Part shown: in pieces, positions 14,911-22,259 of the stretch | Layout: every line of letters begins with the position of its first letter | Position numbering within the stretch: position 1 is the stretch's first letter | IMG/VR virus record: IMGVR_UViG_3300017719_000202 | Span: 1 to 23,709 of that record | DNA: 23,709 bases | Reading direction: 5' to 3' (one strand) | DNA from: a virus | The notes under the pieces: model-generated | Databases searched by the model: none | What the model was told of the DNA's origin: nothing | What the model saw: the letters and a program-made list of their open reading frames with translations, nothing else | Made by a program: the position numbers and the translations under genes

Positions 14911-15390
14911 TTATGCCACACTTGCGTTAGCAAAGTCTCCGTCTACCTCAATAGTTACTGGTGTAACCCAAACTGGGCTATCCATGTTTACTGTTGGAGC
15001 AAGTCCACTAATAAAACCACTACCAGATAGGTATTTGCTTCCACTGTCAGTTCCTTGGAACCCAGCATTGAAGAATACTCTGGTTTTGTTTTTACTACAA
15101 CCAAACAATCCTGTTGATACAACTGTATCTACAGCGGCGCCTGTGCCAAAGAAAGCGGCATCATCTACAACAACGTTCAGAGTAATCTGGTTTGTTGCTG
15201 GTGTTGTCACTGCACTTTCGGCTGTGTTATCTAGAGTTTTAAATCTAAAAACGCCTGTCGAATTGTTTAAAGTTATGTCTTGCATACGAGGGGTTGTGAG
15301 TCCACTACTTCCGGCAATGTTGGCATTAGCGGCACTATCCCCTAGGACTAATACTGCTTCTGATCCTGCACTTACATTAATTATCGCCAT
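14911..15390 (-). CDS. Major tail tube protein
   Basis: A 159-residue beta-rich, Gly/Ala/Thr-rich protein (MAIINVSAGSEAVLVLGDSA; DITLNNSTGVFRFKTLDNTA; NQITLNVVVDDAAFFG; SPVWVTPVTIEVDGDFA). Composition, size and position (after the tail terminator candidate and before the chaperones) fit the tail tube protein that polymerises into the hollow tail. It starts at ATG 15390, with a strong AGGAG eight bases upstream and an ATAATAGGAG leader. It is followed by the hairpin at 14863, which fits a high-expression structural gene. Fold assignment would need structure prediction. Confidence 0.75.
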   Translation of the reverse strand: MAIINVSAGSEAVLVLGDSAANANIAGSSGLTTPRMQDITLNNSTGVFRFKTLDNTAESAVTTPATNQITLNVVVDDAAFFGTGAAVDTVVSTGLFGCSKNKTRVFFNAGFQGTDSGSKYLSGSGFISGLAPTVNMDSPVWVTPVTIEVDGDFANASVA

Positions 15391-15402
15391 TGGTTTCTCC
15401 TA

Positions 15403-15795
15403 TTATACGGTAATAAAATTAAAATTAAATTCATAAGTTAAAACGTCTGCATCAATACTTGTGGTCATTTCACAATCTCTTGTGATCTGATCAGCAACAC
15501 TATTTCTACTGTTTATTATTGAAGCGACTACGGTTTCTATATCAGTTAACGGATTTTTAGCATCCACGCTCAAAAATCCTGTAACACTGGTTTCTGTTTG
15601 AGAAACATCTGCATCATCAAGTGTAGTTATAAAAACTTCCTTGCTGATTTGGTCTTCGCCCAGGTAAACAAACTTCATATTTTTATTATAAAGCGGTTCT
15701 CCTGCACTATCAAAAGGCAACTCGGCACTAATACTTACACTAGTGCCTGTTACTGCTGTTGATATATTTGCGAATAAAGTATCTCTAAAGGCCAT
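15403..15795 (-). CDS. Tail terminator / tail completion protein candidate
   Basis: A 130-residue protein (MAFRDTLFANISTAVTGTSV; FVYLGEDQISKEVFITTLDD; LTDIETVVASIINSRN; DVLTYEFNFNFITV). Short alternating strands and helices plus a C-terminal strand fit the tail terminator (gpU-like) group. Its place, directly between the head-tail adaptor and the tail tube gene, also fits. It starts two bases after the adaptor stop, so it is probably translationally coupled. Family assignment rests on position and general fold. Confidence 0.55.
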   Translation of the reverse strand: MAFRDTLFANISTAVTGTSVSISAELPFDSAGEPLYNKNMKFVYLGEDQISKEVFITTLDDADVSQTETSVTGFLSVDAKNPLTDIETVVASIINSRNSVADQITRDCEMTTSIDADVLTYEFNFNFITV

Positions 15796-15797
15796 TG

Positions 15798-16358
15798 TTA
15801 GCTCACTCTGGTAATTGCTTTACGTCCACGGCTTCTGCGATTTAACTGGAAACTAACCTGTTTCTCGCCATCTTCCACAGTCCCATCTGAGTCTGCGTCG
15901 TAGAATGTAAAGTCATTCATTAATTCTTCAAACAAATCATTGAATCTTGTTTCAAAATACTGTATCTTTTGCACTTCGCTAGACTCTGGATTACCAAAGT
16001 CTGCTATTTTAGGCAACAAATACATATATAAGGCCCCAAAACTACACATGTCTGTGAAGGATTCTTTGTGAGTTAATATTTTTATTGGATCAAAGTCAGG
16101 TAAACTGTTAATACTAGAATAACTGATACCTGCATGATTGATATACTCTCTCCACTGGCTACTCATCTTGATCTTTTGATTGATTCGATTTGTAGTTTTA
16201 GTAGTGAGATCCTCAATATAATTATTTAGATTACCAGGCGTGTCAGGAACATTAGTAAAGTCAATCTCATTGGCTTCGAAAAGTCTCTGATCTTTATCCC
16301 TTACATCATTTGCTTCTGCGTATGTTACTACTTTTCCGTCTGCTACTATAAATGCCAT
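15798..16358 (-). CDS. Head-tail adaptor protein candidate
   Basis: A 186-residue protein just after the major capsid gene. The N-terminus (MAFIVADGKVVTYAEANDVR) is followed by a largely helical section (TTKTTNRINQKIKMSSQWRE; FTDMCSFGALYMYLLPKIAD; YFETRFNDLFEELMNDFTFY) and an acidic patch DADSDGTVEDGE, which resembles a DxDxDG calcium-binding loop. The C-terminus is basic (LNRRSRGRKAITRVS). A helical bundle after the capsid gene fits the HK97 gp6-like head completion/adaptor group that docks on the portal. The ribosome binding site is weak (AAGAG). Confidence 0.6.
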   Translation of the reverse strand: MAFIVADGKVVTYAEANDVRDKDQRLFEANEIDFTNVPDTPGNLNNYIEDLTTKTTNRINQKIKMSSQWREYINHAGISYSSINSLPDFDPIKILTHKESFTDMCSFGALYMYLLPKIADFGNPESSEVQKIQYFETRFNDLFEELMNDFTFYDADSDGTVEDGEKQVSFQLNRRSRGRKAITRVS

Positions 16359-16389
16359 ATTTTTCTCTTATAAATTATTATCTACTGGG

Positions 16390-17361
16390 TTAGACTGACG
16401 CCAATCCTGTAGGTGTATTATTACTTCTAATGAACGAAATTCCAATTGCTTGAGTAATTAAACCTTGCAATAATGCGTCATTGGCTAAGTCTTGAGCTAC
16501 TGATCCAATTGAACCTGAGCTAATTCCGCCTACACCGTTAAGTTCTTTAGCAAGTGCTAATTCTTGTCCTGGTGTAATTACGCCTGCATATAGGCCCTGA
16601 AAATCAGATGGTGCATTGACATTTCTGAGCTCTGCGACCGACGTAGAAAAGAAGTCGAGTGTCGCCGCATTGGCTTGTCCGATTCCTGCCTTAGTAGCAA
16701 TAGCTCTAATAAATGTAGGATGAATTTGTTTAAATCCGTTCCTGACCGTGCTGACTAGTTCAATTTGGTCCCTATTTACAGATTCATGCATCTTGACTTC
16801 TGGCTCTCTTTTTACCATATAGCCTAAAGCGTGATCCGAAAATACGTATCCCAATTCACATGCGCCTACGTTTGCAGTTGCTGATAAACCGTCCATGCCT
16901 ACTGTTACGTTTGCAAGGTTAGTCATAGCCGCTTCTAAGTTGTGACCCATTACGTTAAATCCACCCAAATCCGTGGATTGTGCGATCGCACGACTCAGAC
17001 GAGTTACTACTGCGTTTCTAACTGTGTCATAACCCGCATCTTCCATATCTTCAGTCGTAACTAAAGTTCCGGATCCACGTTTTACTGCTGTTATTTGAAC
17101 TGATGTTGGTGCAAAGTCGTTAACTGGAGTTGCTTGATCGTTTCCACCAATATCAATAATTTTATTTCCTGGGTTTATTGTTGCCCCAGTTGTCCAAGCG
17201 TTTGTTACAGGAACGTTCATTGTGTTACCTGTTCCGCCTGTGATATTATATGCGTTAAGAATAAGTTGCTGATTTGGTAGTAGGACAAAATTGTCAAAAT
17301 ACGGTATTAAATCAGCGACTACGTCTTCATATAAATTTGCAACGTTTGTTGTTGTCGCCAT
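16390..17361 (-). CDS. Major capsid protein (HK97 fold)
   Basis: A 323-residue protein starting at ATG 17361 with AAAGGAG upstream. N-terminal residues (NVANLYEDVVADLIPYFDNF) form the initial helix. The central segment (PTSVQITAVKRGSGTLVTTE, then DMEDAGYD, then RLSRAIAQSTDLGGFNVM) is the typical HK97-fold P-domain strand followed by the spine helix. There is no N-terminal delta-like domain, and the preceding gene encodes a separate scaffold. Such capsid proteins assemble around a scaffold, and the shell later expands. Order portal-scaffold-capsid supports the call. A short hairpin lies upstream. Confidence 0.88.
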   Translation of the reverse strand: MATTTNVANLYEDVVADLIPYFDNFVLLPNQQLILNAYNITGGTGNTMNVPVTNAWTTGATINPGNKIIDIGGNDQATPVNDFAPTSVQITAVKRGSGTLVTTEDMEDAGYDTVRNAVVTRLSRAIAQSTDLGGFNVMGHNLEAAMTNLANVTVGMDGLSATANVGACELGYVFSDHALGYMVKREPEVKMHESVNRDQIELVSTVRNGFKQIHPTFIRAIATKAGIGQANAATLDFFSTSVAELRNVNAPSDFQGLYAGVITPGQELALAKELNGVGGISSGSIGSVAQDLANDALLQGLITQAIGISFIRSNNTPTGLASV

Positions 17362-17394
17362 GATATATCTCCTTTGATATAGTTAATTTATATA

Positions 17395-17414
17395 AGTTTA
17401 AAATTCTTTAAACT
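17395..17414 (-). other. AT-rich 8-bp hairpin between scaffold and capsid genes
   Basis: AGTTTAAA and TTTAAACT pair perfectly around a four-base loop, a few bases after the scaffold stop at 17419. It is AT-only apart from one G-C pair, so it is weak. It could mark an mRNA processing site that separates scaffold and capsid transcripts. No U tract follows it. Confidence 0.35.
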
Positions 17415-17418
17415 GTAG

Positions 17419-18270
17419 TTATTTTCTAATCATTGCCTTTACTTGTGCATCGGTAATACTACCTCTGCTACCAGTAGGGCTCTGAGTTCGCAAACGAACA
17501 TAAGCGGCTCTGTAAGCAGGATCTGACTTCAGTTTACCTGCATCAACTTCCTTGGTGCCTACAACTCCATTTGGTTGCTTGTCTGCGTCAAATGTTGCAA
17601 CGCCTTTTTTAGCAAAAGGTAAGCCTAATGTTTTTCCAACTACTTCAACAGCCGATTTGTAGTCTGGTGTTTCACCATCTACAGTTAGGTAATCTTCACC
17701 ATTTTTAATAGCAAATGTATCACCTTCTAAAAGTAGCATATTTCTGGCCGACATTAAATCAATAACAGCATCCTTCTGGTTGGTATCCCAACTGTTAGGC
17801 ATGTTATCTTTAAGAGTGCCTACATGTTGTTTCAATGCAAAATCCGTCTTAACTTTACTTAATTCGGCTTGCAGTTCTGCAACTGTCTGCTCCTTCTTTT
17901 TAACACTATCCTTTAATTGACTTATGTTAAGAGTATCACCTTGTTCAGTGTCTGTATTCCTTAATTGGTTTACTACACTTCTTACTTGGTCAAAACTATC
18001 TAACTGTAAATCGCTTAAAAGTTTAGCCTCTGCTTCTTTCTTGGCTGATGCGGCAATTCTGTTAACATCGTCGCGTTGATAAACACGGCTTCCGTCAACC
18101 ATCATCTTGTCGCCCACAATTTCCACTTTATTAGATTTCTTGTGTGCTGACTCTATTACAACATCATCAGATTTTGCTAATACTTCCGTATCTATGCCAG
18201 TATCTGTTGTTACTGGTTGCACATTTTCACCTGCAACTGGTGTATCATTTGTGATTGTCTCACTCATCAT
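17419..18270 (-). CDS. Capsid scaffolding protein
   Basis: A 283-residue hydrophilic, acidic protein with two adjacent ATG codons (18270 and 18267) after AAAGGAG. Residues ~1-45 are disordered and Thr/Asp/Glu rich. A charged helical stretch at ~70-150 (AASAKKEAEAKLLSDLQLDS; DSVKKKEQTVAELQAELSKV) forms a strong coiled-coil prediction. The C-terminus is short and basic (GSITDAQVKAMIRK), a usual coat-binding feature of scaffolds. It lies between portal and capsid genes. I see no serine protease motif, so the scaffold may leave intact or be cut by another enzyme. Confidence 0.8.
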   Translation of the reverse strand: MMSETITNDTPVAGENVQPVTTDTGIDTEVLAKSDDVVIESAHKKSNKVEIVGDKMMVDGSRVYQRDDVNRIAASAKKEAEAKLLSDLQLDSFDQVRSVVNQLRNTDTEQGDTLNISQLKDSVKKKEQTVAELQAELSKVKTDFALKQHVGTLKDNMPNSWDTNQKDAVIDLMSARNMLLLEGDTFAIKNGEDYLTVDGETPDYKSAVEVVGKTLGLPFAKKGVATFDADKQPNGVVGTKEVDAGKLKSDPAYRAAYVRLRTQSPTGSRGSITDAQVKAMIRK

Positions 18271-18314
18271 TTTCTCCTTTATTACTCCCTAGAAGTTACG
18301 GGTAATCAAGATAA

Positions 18315-20015
18315 TTAGACGCCATTATCAGTTGTGGTTGCATCCAACAACTGTCGTAGCCTCTTGCGTATCTTGTCACGCATTTCGTCTTTGAATTCTG
18401 TATCTTCTTCTGTGTCCTGGCTGTCTCTAATAGCCTGAACTGCCGCATCATACTCATCATGAGTCATAAACGGCATATATGTTATGTTACCAGCGTCATC
18501 TGAATGACTATGACTGCCTGATCCACCAAGTCTACGGGCTTCTGCTAATGCTTCTGCCTCTGTATCAAAACTTTGTATCTCATCTGGTATGTTTACGCCA
18601 AACATACTGTCATATTGTTTTAAAATGTCCATTCCTAAACGGATTTCTGCCATTTCGCTTTCAATTGCTCTTTTATTGTATTGTCTGTTGTAACTTATGC
18701 TAAAATCGTCTGGTTTTTGTTGGTTTGTCCAATCAAACCAGGTATCCCATAAATTACTTTCTGCATTCTCTAAATTGGTTGCTTTTTTTCTAATTAAAGC
18801 GGCTAATTTATCGTCATATACTTCTATATGTTGCCCACTGTTACTGGATTTTATTAAATCCTCACTACGCAACATTGCAATTTGGCTTAATTTGTCTATT
18901 TTACTGTCTATGCCTATTCTGATCTCAGCCATATTTGCTAGATCTGGACTGACATATTCAAAAACATAACTGCTTTCTCCTGTAAGTCCTGCCTGCACCT
19001 GGATTGTTGCTCCAGGTTCTGCCCCTACCTGTCCGTCGTTCATTTGTGCTGTAGTCTCGTCCAAAACTAATGAAGGATGAGCTCCATAAGTTAAAATTGC
19101 ATAAGCCTCTGCACTATCGCCAAAAATACTTCTCTGTATTCCAGCAACATCCTGAACTACGGTGGTTCCTACACCATTGTATACTTTTTGTGATTGGTAT
19201 ATTGTGGTTACTGGTATGTAACCTAATTCGTTTTCTTGCACTATTCTGTAACTAAAGTCATCAAACATTTCTAATTCGTCTGAATTAACAGGAGGCATAT
19301 AATCCTCGTCCTGTCCTACCCATATAGTTTCTATAGTGCTCGGTGTATAATATCTGTATACACTATGATAGTCATTGTTTTCTAATTGAATAACCATTTT
19401 ATCCAGTAATAAATTACCATTTAAGTCGTATCTGTAATCCCAGTTAGTTACATCTGTAGGAGAATGTAACTTCCATTTAGGAATATCTGAGCCTACTGGT
19501 TTGTAACACTCTACATGGCAAACACCATATATAGTAGTCATTACGTCTACCTGGCTCATAAACTCTGTTAAATTATCCCCTTCTCCATTTACATCTAAAG
19601 TAAAATCGTCTATCTCAGATGTTTCAGGTAGCATCCTTTGTGGTGCTGTTCTAAATAACATACTGTTGTATTCTGCAACAATTAATTTAACATAATTGTA
19701 TACTGGCGTATTTTCCAATTTCTCATTGTAAAAACTGCCTCTGCTTACGTCTACATCTCCTCTTACTACAGCATTCTGATCATAACCATATGATACACGA
19801 GCCCTGCTTTTGCCATCTACAACACCGTCATCATTTAATGAGTATGTGCTGATAGTTTCGCTGGATGTGTTTAAGTCTGATTGATATGCTCTAAGATATT
19901 GACCGTCCTTATATTCTACTCCGCCATAATATGAATTAATGCAAAGTCTCCACTCATTATAGTATCTGGAATATAGGGAATGTGCTGACGTGATAAAGTC
20001 TAAGTAGTCGCTCAA
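18315..20015 (-). CDS. Portal protein
   Basis: A 566-residue protein starting at TTG 20015. The choice rests on the leader, which matches that of the plus-strand operon base for base and places AGGAG six bases before TTG, as before the ATG there. The N-terminus is helical (YSRYYNEWRLCINSYYGG). The central part has the strand-turn region of portals (ETIWVGQDEDYMPP; LGYIPVTTIYQS) and a long late helical region (EIRIGIDSKIDKLSQIAMLR; KKATNLENAESNLWDTWFDW). The arrangement is reminiscent of SPP1/DUF4055-type portals. It sits upstream of the scaffold and capsid genes. The C-terminal ~30 residues are charged. Confidence 0.85.
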   Translation of the reverse strand: MSDYLDFITSAHSLYSRYYNEWRLCINSYYGGVEYKDGQYLRAYQSDLNTSSETISTYSLNDDGVVDGKSRARVSYGYDQNAVVRGDVDVSRGSFYNEKLENTPVYNYVKLIVAEYNSMLFRTAPQRMLPETSEIDDFTLDVNGEGDNLTEFMSQVDVMTTIYGVCHVECYKPVGSDIPKWKLHSPTDVTNWDYRYDLNGNLLLDKMVIQLENNDYHSVYRYYTPSTIETIWVGQDEDYMPPVNSDELEMFDDFSYRIVQENELGYIPVTTIYQSQKVYNGVGTTVVQDVAGIQRSIFGDSAEAYAILTYGAHPSLVLDETTAQMNDGQVGAEPGATIQVQAGLTGESSYVFEYVSPDLANMAEIRIGIDSKIDKLSQIAMLRSEDLIKSSNSGQHIEVYDDKLAALIRKKATNLENAESNLWDTWFDWTNQQKPDDFSISYNRQYNKRAIESEMAEIRLGMDILKQYDSMFGVNIPDEIQSFDTEAEALAEARRLGGSGSHSHSDDAGNITYMPFMTHDEYDAAVQAIRDSQDTEEDTEFKDEMRDKIRKRLRQLLDATTTDNGV

Positions 20016-20029
20016 AAGTTGCTCCTATA
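20016..20029 (-). promoter_or_regulatory. 14-nt RBS leader, portal arm of inverted repeat
   Basis: The minus strand reads TATAGGAGCAACTT and then TTG, the portal start. It is identical over 14 bases to the leader of the plus-strand operon. It includes AGGAG with six-base spacing and decides the TTG start. Confidence 0.75.
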
Positions 20030-20155
20030 GGGGTATTTGTTCTTATGTAATATTACCAGACTATTTATCCGATTTATAATATTTGTTACCTAAAAACTTA
20101 ACTAAAATGTTTAACTTAGATAAATAATAATGTATAATAAATATATTAAAACTAT

Positions 20156-20169
20156 TATAGGAGCAACTT
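20156..20169 (+). promoter_or_regulatory. 14-nt RBS leader, HTH-operon arm of inverted repeat
   Basis: TATAGGAGCAACTT is followed directly by ATG at 20170. It is the inverted copy of the portal leader. TATAGGAG also precedes the genes starting at 4692 and 14470. Confidence 0.75.
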
Positions 20170-20619
20170 ATGACAAAATATACAGAGTATAGACATCGTA
20201 AATCTAGCGACAGAGTGTATGTTGAATCTCAACATTCATATACTGGATTTAAAGACAAGTGGGGTATACATGCCACTGACTTAGCAAAACAAGAAGGTGT
20301 TAGCACCGAGGCAATACATCAAAGGGTATATCTCTATAAAAATCCTTATCAGCGACGCAAAAACCCTACATTATGCGAAAAAATACATCATAAAACAGAT
20401 GTAGAATTAGCATTTGAATTAAACATACATCCGCAAAGTGTTAGAGTAAAGGTTAAAAAATATGGCGATGCTTACCATCCTGGAGAAAAAGAAGGACCTA
20501 ATAAAGGCGTTATATTTGGTAAAAATGACTGGAGAGAAAGCAGAAATGTAAAAAGCAGTAGGTTTTGGCTTATGCCACAACATGAAAATTATCCACATGA
20601 AGCCAGGAAAGGATTATGA
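20170..20619 (+). CDS. DNA-binding protein with two helix-turn-helix units
   Basis: A 149-residue basic protein, first gene of a plus-strand operon. Two helix-turn-helix patterns are visible. One is at ~36-56 (TDLAKQEGVSTEAIHQRVYL), the other at ~77-97 (DVELAFELNIHPQSVRVKVK). Each has the usual small residue and turn (EGVS, NIHP) before the recognition helix. The C-terminus (GKNDWRESRNVKSSRFWLMP) is basic and aromatic. Tandem HTHs fit a transcription regulator or a small-terminase-like DNA recognition protein. I favour a regulator because it diverges from the portal with its own promoter region, but a terminase small subunit cannot be excluded, as none is otherwise seen in the window. Confidence 0.65.
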   Translation: MTKYTEYRHRKSSDRVYVESQHSYTGFKDKWGIHATDLAKQEGVSTEAIHQRVYLYKNPYQRRKNPTLCEKIHHKTDVELAFELNIHPQSVRVKVKKYGDAYHPGEKEGPNKGVIFGKNDWRESRNVKSSRFWLMPQHENYPHEARKGL

Positions 20620-20930
20620 TTAAGTCTACAGATACATTAATACCCATAGAGGTTACTGATACCAGAAGTAGCCGTAATGAGCAAACAAAATATAGAACTA
20701 TAAGTTTTTGGGATCCAAAGAACCGTGAAGAAGTTAAAACTCATGTAGTTAGTAATTTTGGTAATTACACCAGATGGAAAAAAGTTATTAATTACGATTT
20801 AAAATCTGACACAGCAATCCTTAAAGGCGCCTTTAAATATAAAGATATAGATGTAATAGATGCTGACAGCACATTTAGTATGCACCCTGGTGTAAGTTGG
20901 AATGATGTTGCAGACATAATAGGAGAATAA
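20616..20930 (+). CDS. Unknown protein, second gene of plus-strand operon
   Basis: A 104-residue protein whose ATG overlaps the previous stop (ATGA). Segments such as TLIPIEVTDTRS, YRTISFWDPKNREEVKTHVV and YTRWKKVINYDLKSDTAILKGAFKYKDIDVIDAD suggest a compact alpha/beta or beta-rich fold. The end (HPGVSWNDVADIIGE) is helical. There is no signal peptide or membrane segment. I do not recognise a family. Tight overlap with the HTH gene means co-expression. Confidence 0.65.
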   Translation: MIKSTDTLIPIEVTDTRSSRNEQTKYRTISFWDPKNREEVKTHVVSNFGNYTRWKKVINYDLKSDTAILKGAFKYKDIDVIDADSTFSMHPGVSWNDVADIIGE

Positions 20931-20931
20931 T

Positions 20932-21174
20932 ATGAGAGAATATAATAATTTAAGAGAAGGCACAATTCGAACTCGAATCCATAAAAGCAGAGCAGAACAC
21001 AAATACAATAAAAACACTCGTGAAGGTGCCAGACGCATTGCACAAAGCCAGGGCTACCGTTATTCACTATTAGATAGTCCGCAAATGATTGCGTTGCTAA
21101 ACAGAGCAGGTATTGAATTGTTTAATGAATTACCAGAAGGGTTTTCAGAAGGCGATACAATTAAGTTTACATAA
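20932..21174 (+). CDS. Small unknown protein, third gene of plus-strand operon
   Basis: An 80-residue protein one base after the previous stop, with ATAATAGGAG six bases before ATG. The N-terminal half is strongly basic (NNLREGTIRTRIHKSRAEHK; NKNTREGARRIAQSQGYRYS), compatible with nucleic-acid binding. The C-terminal half (MIALLNRAGIELFNELPEG) is an amphipathic helix region followed by an acidic turn (FSEGDTIKFT). No family is recognised. Confidence 0.6.
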   Translation: MREYNNLREGTIRTRIHKSRAEHKYNKNTREGARRIAQSQGYRYSLLDSPQMIALLNRAGIELFNELPEGFSEGDTIKFT

Positions 21175-21551
21175 TGTATAAAAGAACTATTAACATAACA
21201 TGTGATTGGGCTAACGATTGCGTAACTATTGGAACTGAATCTTTTACATTAGAACAATTAAAATTTGAAGATGCACCATTAAGGCAATTAGTTAAAGACT
21301 GTTTAGATGATACAGAAAAGGCACAACTCAGATTGGCTTATCCTGAATGGTATAATGAACTGTTTGAATTGCAACATATTACTACAGAAGATTTAGTAAA
21401 TCAATTAAGACAAAGCAATACACCACATACAAATAAAGCAAGGCCTAGCAGTAATGATATGAGAAACTTCTTTAATAAGGATTATAAAAGGAATTTGTGG
21501 GATCGCAAAAATACCATTACGCCAGTAAGTTATAAACCTACTAAACCTTAG
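21174..21551 (+). CDS. Unknown protein, last gene of plus-strand operon
   Basis: A 125-residue protein joined by a TAATG overlap to the preceding gene. Residues ~1-25 form a beta hairpin (RTINITCDWANDCVTIGTES). A helical acidic region follows (RQLVKDCLDDTEKAQLRLAY; YNELFELQHITTEDLVNQLR). The C-terminal ~35 residues are basic and low complexity (TNKARPSSNDMRNFFNKDYK). The final 11 bases overlap the 3' end of the convergent gene at 21541. I do not recognise it. Confidence 0.6.
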   Translation: MYKRTINITCDWANDCVTIGTESFTLEQLKFEDAPLRQLVKDCLDDTEKAQLRLAYPEWYNELFELQHITTEDLVNQLRQSNTPHTNKARPSSNDMRNFFNKDYKRNLWDRKNTITPVSYKPTKP

Positions 21552-21744
21552 GGTCTCTGCTGTTTATATTAACTCGTTCTGGAAATTCTATATCTGAACC
21601 GTCTTTATTAGTTTTACGTTTGCCGTTAAACTCCTTAAAGACTTCTTTCTCTTTTTTAAATATCTTATCCCAATTATCAGCATAAGCCTTGTCATTGGCA
21701 TTGCGCCTCTGACTTCCCTTACCGCCGTGCCACTGCTTACTCAT
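21541..21744 (-). CDS. Small HGGKGS-motif protein
   Basis: A 67-residue basic protein. I choose ATG 21744 (MSKQWHGGKGSQRRNA) over an upstream ATG at 21771, because homologous N-termini start at this point and the codon overlaps the previous stop as ATGAGTAA. The segment DKAYADNWDKIFKKEKEVF fits small phage proteins that combine 'GGKGS..R' with 'Y..NYD.IF', a group I recall as widespread and of unknown function. It shares the start motif with its upstream neighbour. It lies downstream of terminase in the same direction. Confidence 0.7.
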   Translation of the reverse strand: MSKQWHGGKGSQRRNANDKAYADNWDKIFKKEKEVFKEFNGKRKTNKDGSDIEFPERVNINSRDPKV

Positions 21745-22018
21745 CGTCTTCCGGGTATTGTAAAACACCATTAATGCGAACTTTAAACTTAGGCTTGGGT
21801 TTATCCTTTTTCCAAACTATTTTGTCATAACCATCTTTGTATTGCTCATCATTAACACCAGTGCTTATGCCTGATCCTGGCTTAAAGCCTTCTCCAATAT
21901 CTCGCATCCTGCGTAACTTACTGTTACTGTTAATGAGCTTTTCGTTCTTTACCCACTGGCTACTGTTCTTTTTGGGTGCCTTACTGCCTTTGCCACCATG
22001 TGAACTATTATCAGCCAT
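21737..22018 (-). CDS. Small HGGKGS-motif protein, paralogue
   Basis: A 93-residue basic protein that begins MADNSSHGGKGSKAPKKNSS. The HGGKGS motif is the same as in the next gene. Its later part (NDEQYKDGYDKIVWKKDKPK) parallels YADNWDKIFKK there, suggesting an old tandem duplication with an insertion of ~25 residues (LRRMRDIGEGFKPGSG). The C-terminus is KVRINGVLQYPEDDE. The first eight bases overlap the end of the preceding gene (ATGGCTGA). No function is known to me. Confidence 0.7.
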   Translation of the reverse strand: MADNSSHGGKGSKAPKKNSSQWVKNEKLINSNSKLRRMRDIGEGFKPGSGISTGVNDEQYKDGYDKIVWKKDKPKPKFKVRINGVLQYPEDDE

Positions 22019-22259
22019 CTAATTTCTCCTTGTGTAATAATTTTACAGTATCCTCTGTAATCATTAGCATCACAGTATCGCCTTCTTCTTTGGCTACTTC
22101 TGCCTGCAATATACAACTACCACGGTCCATGCCTATAAACTCTAATGTCCTGTGTGTTTTAGGGTAATTGACTGTAATTTTATATACTTCTTCTGTGGTA
22201 TATCTGGTCATATATTTACCTTGTTCGTTCCAAACTTTAAATGAATGTTTACTTTGCAT
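22011..22259 (-). CDS. Unknown 82-residue protein
   Basis: I choose ATG 22259 (MQSKHSFKVWNEQGKYMTRY), seven bases after AGG; an adjoining GTG at 22262 would add one residue. Short strands (YKITVNYPKTHRTLEFIGMD; DTVMLMITEDTVKLLHKEK) suggest a small beta or alpha/beta fold. There are no membrane segments. It lies in the small-gene block after terminase with overlaps on both sides. The family is not recognised. Confidence 0.6.
   Translation of the reverse strand: MQSKHSFKVWNEQGKYMTRYTTEEVYKITVNYPKTHRTLEFIGMDRGSCILQAEVAKEEGDTVMLMITEDTVKLLHKEKLDG

Larger units (their letters stand above)
20016..20169. promoter_or_regulatory. Divergent promoter/leader region between portal and HTH operon
   Basis: A 154-bp AT-rich gap without ORFs serves both directions. 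The sequence TATAGGAGCAACTT lies at 20156-20169 on plus and, inverted, at 20016-20029 on minus, each adjoining a start codon. GGATAAATA is at 20062-20070 (minus) and GATAAATA at 20119-20126 (plus). On plus, TATAAT (20133-20138) could be a -10 box with a poor TTTAAC -35 at 20110-20115. AACTTA is repeated directly at 20095 and 20113. Promoters in both directions are inferred from layout. Confidence 0.55.

Noticed and set aside
18281-18306. Imperfect hairpin between portal and scaffold genes
   Set aside because: The stem is only 4+3 bp with a two-base bulge and no U tract, so it is not distinguishable from chance.
20792-21067. Two minus-strand open frames opposite the second and third operon genes
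   Set aside because: They overlap each other in different frames, lack ribosome binding sites, and their translations are Cys/Tyr/Leu-rich with no protein-like pattern, while the plus genes are tightly coupled and have clear starts.
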